From: Lycorma delicatula | Taxonomy: Eukaryota; Arthropoda; Insecta; Hemiptera; Fulgoridae | Length of the DNA: 64,000 nt | Reading direction: 5' to 3' | Assembly: GCF_047948215.1 (NCBI RefSeq) | Contig: NC_134463.1 | Coordinates: forward strand, 99,042,657-99,106,656 | Shown: positions 59,020 to 64,000 of the stretch, one piece after another | Layout: the number at the start of each line of letters is the position of its first letter | Numbering within the stretch: position 1 is the first letter of the stretch | Program-made: the position numbers and the translations under genes | Notes under the pieces: model-generated | What the model was told of the DNA's origin: nothing | Database searches by the model: none | What the model saw: the letters and a program-made list of their open reading frames with translations, nothing else

Positions 59020-59590
59020 CTTTTTTTCTGTTTAGCCTCCGGAACCACTATAAGGTATTACTTCAGAGAATGATATGTATGAATGTAATTGAAGTGTAAT
59101 AGCGTAGTCTCAGGTAGACTGTTCCTAACCCACCGGGTTGGTCTAGTGGTTAACGCGTCTTCCCAAATCAGCTGATTTGGTAGTCGAGAGTTCCAGTGTT
59201 CAAGTTCTAGTAAAGCCAGTTATTTTTACACGGATTTGAATACTAGATCGTGGATACCGGTGTTCTTTGGTGGTTGGGTTTCAATTAACCACACATCTCA
59301 GGAATGGCGAACTGAAAATGTACAAGACTTCATTTACACTCATACACATCATCCTCATTCATCTTCTGAAGAATTATCTAAGCGGTAGTTACCGGAGGCT
59401 AAACAGGAAAAAGAATAAGATAGACTGTTCATGAGATGTATGATTAATTGCAATCCAACTACCAAAGAACACCGGTATCCACGATCTTCAAATCCGTATA
59501 AAAGTAACTGCCTTTACTAGCATTTGAACCTTAGAATTCTCTACTATGAAATCAGCTGATTTGCGTTGACGATTTCACCAACCCGGTGGT
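59020..59590 (-). mobile_element. SINE-A host copy split by another SINE-A
   Basis: The left part (59020-59124) holds the tail and body start: TTCTGTTTAGCCTCCGGAAC, GGTATTACTTCAGAGAATGA, TAGTCTCAGGTAGACTGTTC. The right part (59431-59590) continues ATGAGATGTATGATTAATTG, CACCGGTATCCACGATC, CATTTGAACCTTAG (B-box side), GAAATCAGCTGATTTGCG and CACCAACCCGGTGG. Between them sits a plus-strand SINE-A with a duplicated TAGACTGTTC. This host copy is therefore older. Confidence 0.92.
59125..59420 (+). mobile_element. SINE-A nested in SINE-A, reference copy
   Basis: Head: CCACCGGGTTGGTCTAGTGG (A-box at 59139-59150), the palindrome at 59164-59179 and a TGTTCAAGTTC B-box at about 59197-59207. Body: TTTGAATACTAGATCGTGGA, TGGTTGGGTTTCAATTAACC. 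Tail: TCATCTTCTGAAGAATTATC, GTTACCGGAGGCTAAACAGG, then AAAAAGAATAAGA. Exact 10-bp TAGACTGTTC duplications at 59115-59124 and 59421-59430 define the insert. The head is tRNA-like (polymerase III internal promoter) but does not fold as a tRNA, because of the palindrome in the anticodon region. Confidence 0.95.
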
Positions 59591-60657
59591 CAGATAATTT
59601 TTATTCAGTTAGGTTCATAAGTCAAGGGATAAGACAAATAGTGTATGTTTAAACACAAATCACAAGTTCGTTCTTGGTAGGATTGGTGATGGATAGGGAA
59701 TGTACAGGATATATTACTTTCCTCGATTCCGTTTGTTCTTTAAACATATATAAATTAGTTCTCAGTAAAACCGTTTTACGAAACACGTTGATACTTTAAA
59801 ATATCGCTTCGTAAAACATTAATTTAATATTTGTTATTAGTTTACACTAAATTATGATAATATTCGGTACCGTGTATTTACATCAAATTATTTACAATTG
59901 AATTAACGTAATCTGTTATAAATTTTTCGTTTGGCTAGTGACGATTAGCTTCAATTTTTAGTCTTATTTTTACAAAATAAAATCAAGTTTTTTCGAGGAA
60001 ATAATTAAAAATTCATATTTTTTCTTTATTAACATTAATTTTAGCTTTTCAATATGCATTTATGTTTTTATTGTTTCAGAGATAACAACCCTCTAATACC
60101 ATCTCAACTTGGCTGAATAACCATCATCATAGTTTGAAGGTAGGCGATTCAAATTGTAAATTCATAATTGATATAATCCTATTGCTAATTTTGGTCATTA
60201 TCCACAGCTGATAATGAGAGAGTCGTGACCTTACAATCTGGGATTCTGCGGTCTAATTCTACACCCCGCCACAATCCCTGTCTTTTTCCCTTGTAATGTC
60301 TCGACAACAATTAAAATTAATGGATGTCCATCCGGTCGTTACGTTATAGCTTCTGCTGTCCGTTTCCATTCAAAGGAAATGTTTCACCAAGTTTCAATCA
60401 GTCACATTATCACCTCAACCCCATATTTAATGTCTTAAATAAAATCTAATGAATTAAAAATTCAATTAGTATTTTTCTGATTTAATCACCTGATTTTTTA
60501 CAATTTAAAAAAATTCCTCATATAACAGTAAGTAAATGTTAGTAACATATACCATTGATAATTTTTTATTCTTTAAAACAATTCTGTTTATTAATGTAAA
60601 ATTACGGTAATTTTCTATTCAGTCATTAGACGAAAGTTCTATTTATATATATATTTT
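59591..60657. other. AT-rich DNA without recognised genes
   Basis: Balanced, non-repetitive sequence at 60080-60420 has no open frame with known motifs. Nothing else is seen. Confidence 0.5.
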
Positions 60658-61892
60658 TTTACTTTTAAGGCCGCAAAGGACCACTTTAGTCAGAATAATT
60701 CAAGTCTTTTTTGCCGATCTTTTGGCCTTTAAGTTCTTAGCATTTACTTTATTTACAATTTTCAATTTTATTTATTTACAATTTAAAACTTACATGATTT
60801 CTCCTAATATTTAGTCATTCTTAATGATCTTGTTTTACGATCCTCTTCTGAAAAACCCCTTTTTGCATAATTAAACGTTCTTACTTTAAAGTCGATATTC
60901 GGATCTTTAATAACAAAATTTTAATTTTTCGGATTTATTAAGTAAATCTTCGTAAGTCAAATTTAATTCTCACATGTCTTCTTTAATTTCTTTGATCCAT
61001 AATGGCGGATTTTTTAAAGACCAAAATCGGTCGATAATACTCTTAGTAATCCTATCCTGCGGTAATCTTAACAAGTGTGCGCAGAAAGAAATTCGCTTCT
61101 TTTTCATAGTATCGATTAAGGATTCCAAGTTTTCGTACAGAAATTTATTAGGCAATAATCTGTACTGATTTTCGTGTTTATATTTTTTGTTTTTGCAGGT
61201 TCTAAGAATCCTGCGTTCAACTTTAAGCAAAGGTTCAGACCTATTTTTCTGATTTAATCTAAATAAAGTCTCGCTCGTGTAAGTAATTACTGGTTTAATC
61301 ACTGTTTTGTAATGTCTAATTTTAGTGTTAAACGAGAGGAATTTTTTGTTGTAAGTATTTTTGGTTACTTGTAGCACTTTAAATAATTTATTAAGTCTTT
61401 CAGTCCAATTTTGTTTTTCGTTACAATTACAAGTAATGATCTCTCCAAGATATTTAAATTTTTCTACAAGTTCTACTTTTTTCCGTTAATATTCACAGAA
61501 TTAATAACTAAAGGATCTGTAGCCATCATTTTACTCTTTTCGTAAGAAATTTTAAATCAAATTTTATTCGCAAGTTCTTCTATACTTGTTATTTGTATTC
61601 TAGCTTCTGCGATACTATTAGCTAATAAAGCTAAGTCGTCGACAAATTCTAGGCGATTTAAATTTAAGTTATCTCTTTTGTATCCTATGTGAATATTTTT
61701 TGGATTAATTTTAAACCGTTCCCGCATCAGAAATTCTAGTGCACAATTAAATAATAAAGGCGAAAGTCCGTCGCCTTGTCTCAGTCCGGATTTTATGTAA
61801 AAAGGTTTGGAAAATTCGCCACGAAACTTCACTTTAGATTTTTTATTTGTCAATGTTAAACCGATCATATTTACCAATAGTGTAAAAAACAT
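60658..61892 (-). mobile_element. LINE RT remnant, lineage L1, with 3' UTR
   Basis: The minus strand holds two long open stretches, 61557-61892 and 60970-61377. The first has MFFTLLVNMIGLTLTNKKSK, KSGLRQGDGLSPLLFNCALE and NRLEFVDDLALLANS, with VDD at the catalytic box in place of ADD, so the metal-binding aspartates are kept. Between the two, after a stop and frameshift, come ISYEKSKMMATDPL and KVELVEKFKYLGEIITC. The second has NTYNKKFLSFNTKIRHYKTV, RRILRTC, KRISFCAHLLRLPQDRI and PPLWIKEIKEDM. Downstream a 3' UTR contains TAAGGCCGCAAAGGACCAC near 60668-60686 on the plus strand. Similarity ends near 60658. 5' truncation at about 61892 removed the endonuclease. This is the best copy of lineage L1. 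Confidence 0.87.
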
Positions 61893-63492
61893 TTTATTTA
61901 ATTGTTGAATTCATGCCCCATAAAATCTGTAATTAAAGTATATTTTAAGAGGTAATTTATTTTTTATTGTCTTTTTTTTACAAGGAGGTGGGGGGCCCCT
62001 TTGTTGTTTAAAGCATTTCCATATAAAAATTATTTACAACTTTAACCGTAATTATCATTAAAATTTTTATCCGTTAACAGACTTTTAAGAAAGTTCTTAA
62101 CTGTTGTTTTAAATTTCGTTCTATCCTACTTTTATCCCCTAAACGGTAGAGCCCTAATTTAAATTTAAAAAATAATAAAAATTTAGAAAATTCTGTTAGA
62201 AGTGCTATTCTGATTAATTTTGTATTTTAGTACTCTAGGTGTTTTGCTTTGTAGGCTGCATCATCTGTCAGTATATCACAATCTGAACGGAATTGCTGGA
62301 ACGTGGTTTCACCTCCCGTTTAAAATTAATCGTATTAAGAAGACTGAACATTTATAGGCTTTAATCTTTGCGCGAATATTTTTTTTCTTAGTGAAAAGTA
62401 AACTACTTTTCTTCAAAACAGAGGACAGCACCCGTTAATATTTATAAAGTTGTTATATCTACAATTTACATCTAGTTAAGATCGTACAGCAAGTTCTAGT
62501 TAAATTGGTCTGACTTTTCAAGTCTGATCCCAATTAAATATACGTATACAAATGAGTATAATTTAATGATCTATTTTAATTCTAATTATTTACAAAAACC
62601 GTGTCACTAACTTTGTGTGACATGGATATGCAGTTTATAAGCCGCGATGAGATTCGATTTTAAAAACCTTTTGCTGCTTTTACGGATTTACTAAAAAATC
62701 TTTAACTTCTTTTTTTCTAAAACAGTACTGTCATCAGAGTTGAGAAAGTCTTTAATCAGTAGTCTACCAGAAATATTTTAAAGAGTGGCTTTTTTGTTTA
62801 ATTAGCCAGAAATATTAATTTTTTATATTTAATAATTTATCTAAAATCTCTCTCTCTCTCTCGCTCTCTCTCTCTCTATCTGTGTGTGTGTATTCGTCTG
62901 TCTGTTTTTTGTTATTTTGTGTGTTGTGTGTGATTGGTTGACCGCGTTTTGTTCTGGCATCACGCGAGAACCGACCGAGTGACCGATTGCTTTTAAATTT
63001 TCAGGATACAATCGTGTTTATACCAGAGAGGTTTAAAGCTATAAACTGAGGCTCTGCCCCTTGTGGGTGAAGTTGTGAATTAAAGATATTCATTAAAGAA
63101 AAAAAAAATTGATTCTTTTACTTTTTTTTCTGTTCCCATGGCAAGAGAAACAAGTTAGTTATGACTTTTCCGTGTCAAAGGTGTGCTTATTTTAATTACC
63201 ATAGTTACTATTATTCTGTCTTTTGTAATTTAGTTTTTCAGGTTTATATAAAGACTGAATACTTAATTATTATTTATCAGTATTATTTTCACGACCGTGA
63301 GGGTAACGAACTCAGCGGGGGACCAAAGTGTGTGATTGGTTAAACGGGATCAGCGAGCGAAGCAAGTTCTGCAAGCTTGAGTTATGTCCCGTGTCACCGG
63401 AGGTCCCTGAATTGGCTCCGGACAGCCTCTCTGGATCGTCTCCGTGGTTCGCCTGTGCCTCAAGGGGTTCAGGAGGCGGAGCCCCAAACCAG

Positions 63493-63533
<41 letters not shown>

Positions 63534-64000
63534 ACTCTTTTAATTCATATTGTCTCACGGTTGATAATATATTTTCGTACTATCTTCACAACCTTGCATG
63601 TAATTAGTTAATTTTTTTTTTAAGTTTTAACATTTTTCGTTAACATGATTTCTCAAAAAGGTAAAAATTTTAAAACTTAGTTCAAATTTAATCTTATATT
63701 AAATTAATTATTTTAATTTATTACCAAAGATAGATAAAAATACCTGAAATGATAATATTTTACCAAATTTTAACAAAAAAAAGATAGTAAATATTTTAAC
63801 TGTACCTTTGCAATAAATATAGTAGTAATAGAATATAGCATCATATTTTGATCCTGATGTAATCTCATTTAGAATAAAATTTAAAGATTACTGAAACCTT
63901 TTAAAACCTACTGAACTCCTACTTCTAAGAAAGGTGATTTCACCTTAACCCTTAAGAAAAAAAAATAACTTTAACCCTTTTAAAGAAAAAATACTATAAA
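61893..64000. other. AT-rich DNA with microsatellites
   Basis: (CT)n followed by (GT)n lies at 62848-62891, and (AT)n at 63497-63530. A GC-richer segment at 63290-63495 (AACTCAGCGGGGGACCAAAG, CCCGTGTCACCGGAGGTCCC) produces overlapping open frames with no known domain and may be an unrecognised repeat. No gene is supported to the right edge. Confidence 0.5.

Overview
This window looks like intergenic DNA from a large, AT-rich arthropod genome, most probably an insect. The evidence is the low GC content, many microsatellites, tRNA-headed SINEs, and decayed arthropod-type retrotransposons and Tc1/mariner transposons. Some repeats resemble ones I associate with hemipteran or polyneopteran insects, but I cannot fix the order from sequence alone. 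I found no convincing host protein-coding gene, rRNA gene, functional tRNA gene or CRISPR array. Nearly every coding signal belongs to a broken mobile element.

Layout. 1-305: mariner transposase fragment running off the left edge. 3.35-3.8 kb: an unidentified repeat, X, with a second copy at 45.5-45.95 kb. 4.4-5.96 kb: a Jockey-like LINE reverse transcriptase (RT) split by an R1-like 3' end with a perfect 14-bp target-site duplication (TSD). 6.38-7.10 kb: a near-symmetrical foldback element. 9.4 kb: an old SINE-A. 12.9-13.6 kb: a second R1-like 3' end. 14.6-18.7 kb: two LINE fragments, one of them split by a 2.45-kb LINE with an RNase H domain. 19.9-20.2 kb: a polypyrimidine tract. 22.5 kb: SINE-A with TSD. 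25.35-26.5 kb: a 5'-truncated LINE.

30.2-30.9 kb: a Tc1/mariner-type transposase relic. 33.0-33.5 kb: one SINE-B and one SINE-A. 35.4-36.2 kb: LINE RT remnant. 38.4-39.95 kb: a Penelope-like element abutting half a SINE-A. 41.1-41.7 kb: SINE-A joined to the 3' end of a DDE transposon. 45.0 kb: an Inr/DPE-like promoter signature. 48.2 kb: two strong abutting hairpins. 49.8-50.76 kb: two head-to-head DDE copies making a 0.26-kb-arm inverted repeat. 53.9-55.06 kb: mariner (DD34D) joined to a LINE RT tail. 58.3-59.6 kb: a SINE cluster with a SINE nested inside another. 60.66-61.9 kb: LINE RT remnant.

The parts do not form a pathway; they record successive insertions. At least three nested insertions give relative ages. 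At least five RT lineages are visible: Jockey-like, R1-like, an RNase H-bearing I-like LINE, and two endonuclease/RT LINE lineages here called L1 and L2. There is also one Penelope-like element, a CR1-like RT tail, and three Tc1/mariner-type transposase families. Two SINE families with different tRNA-like heads share a similar 3' module. All class names come from motif reading and were not confirmed by any search.
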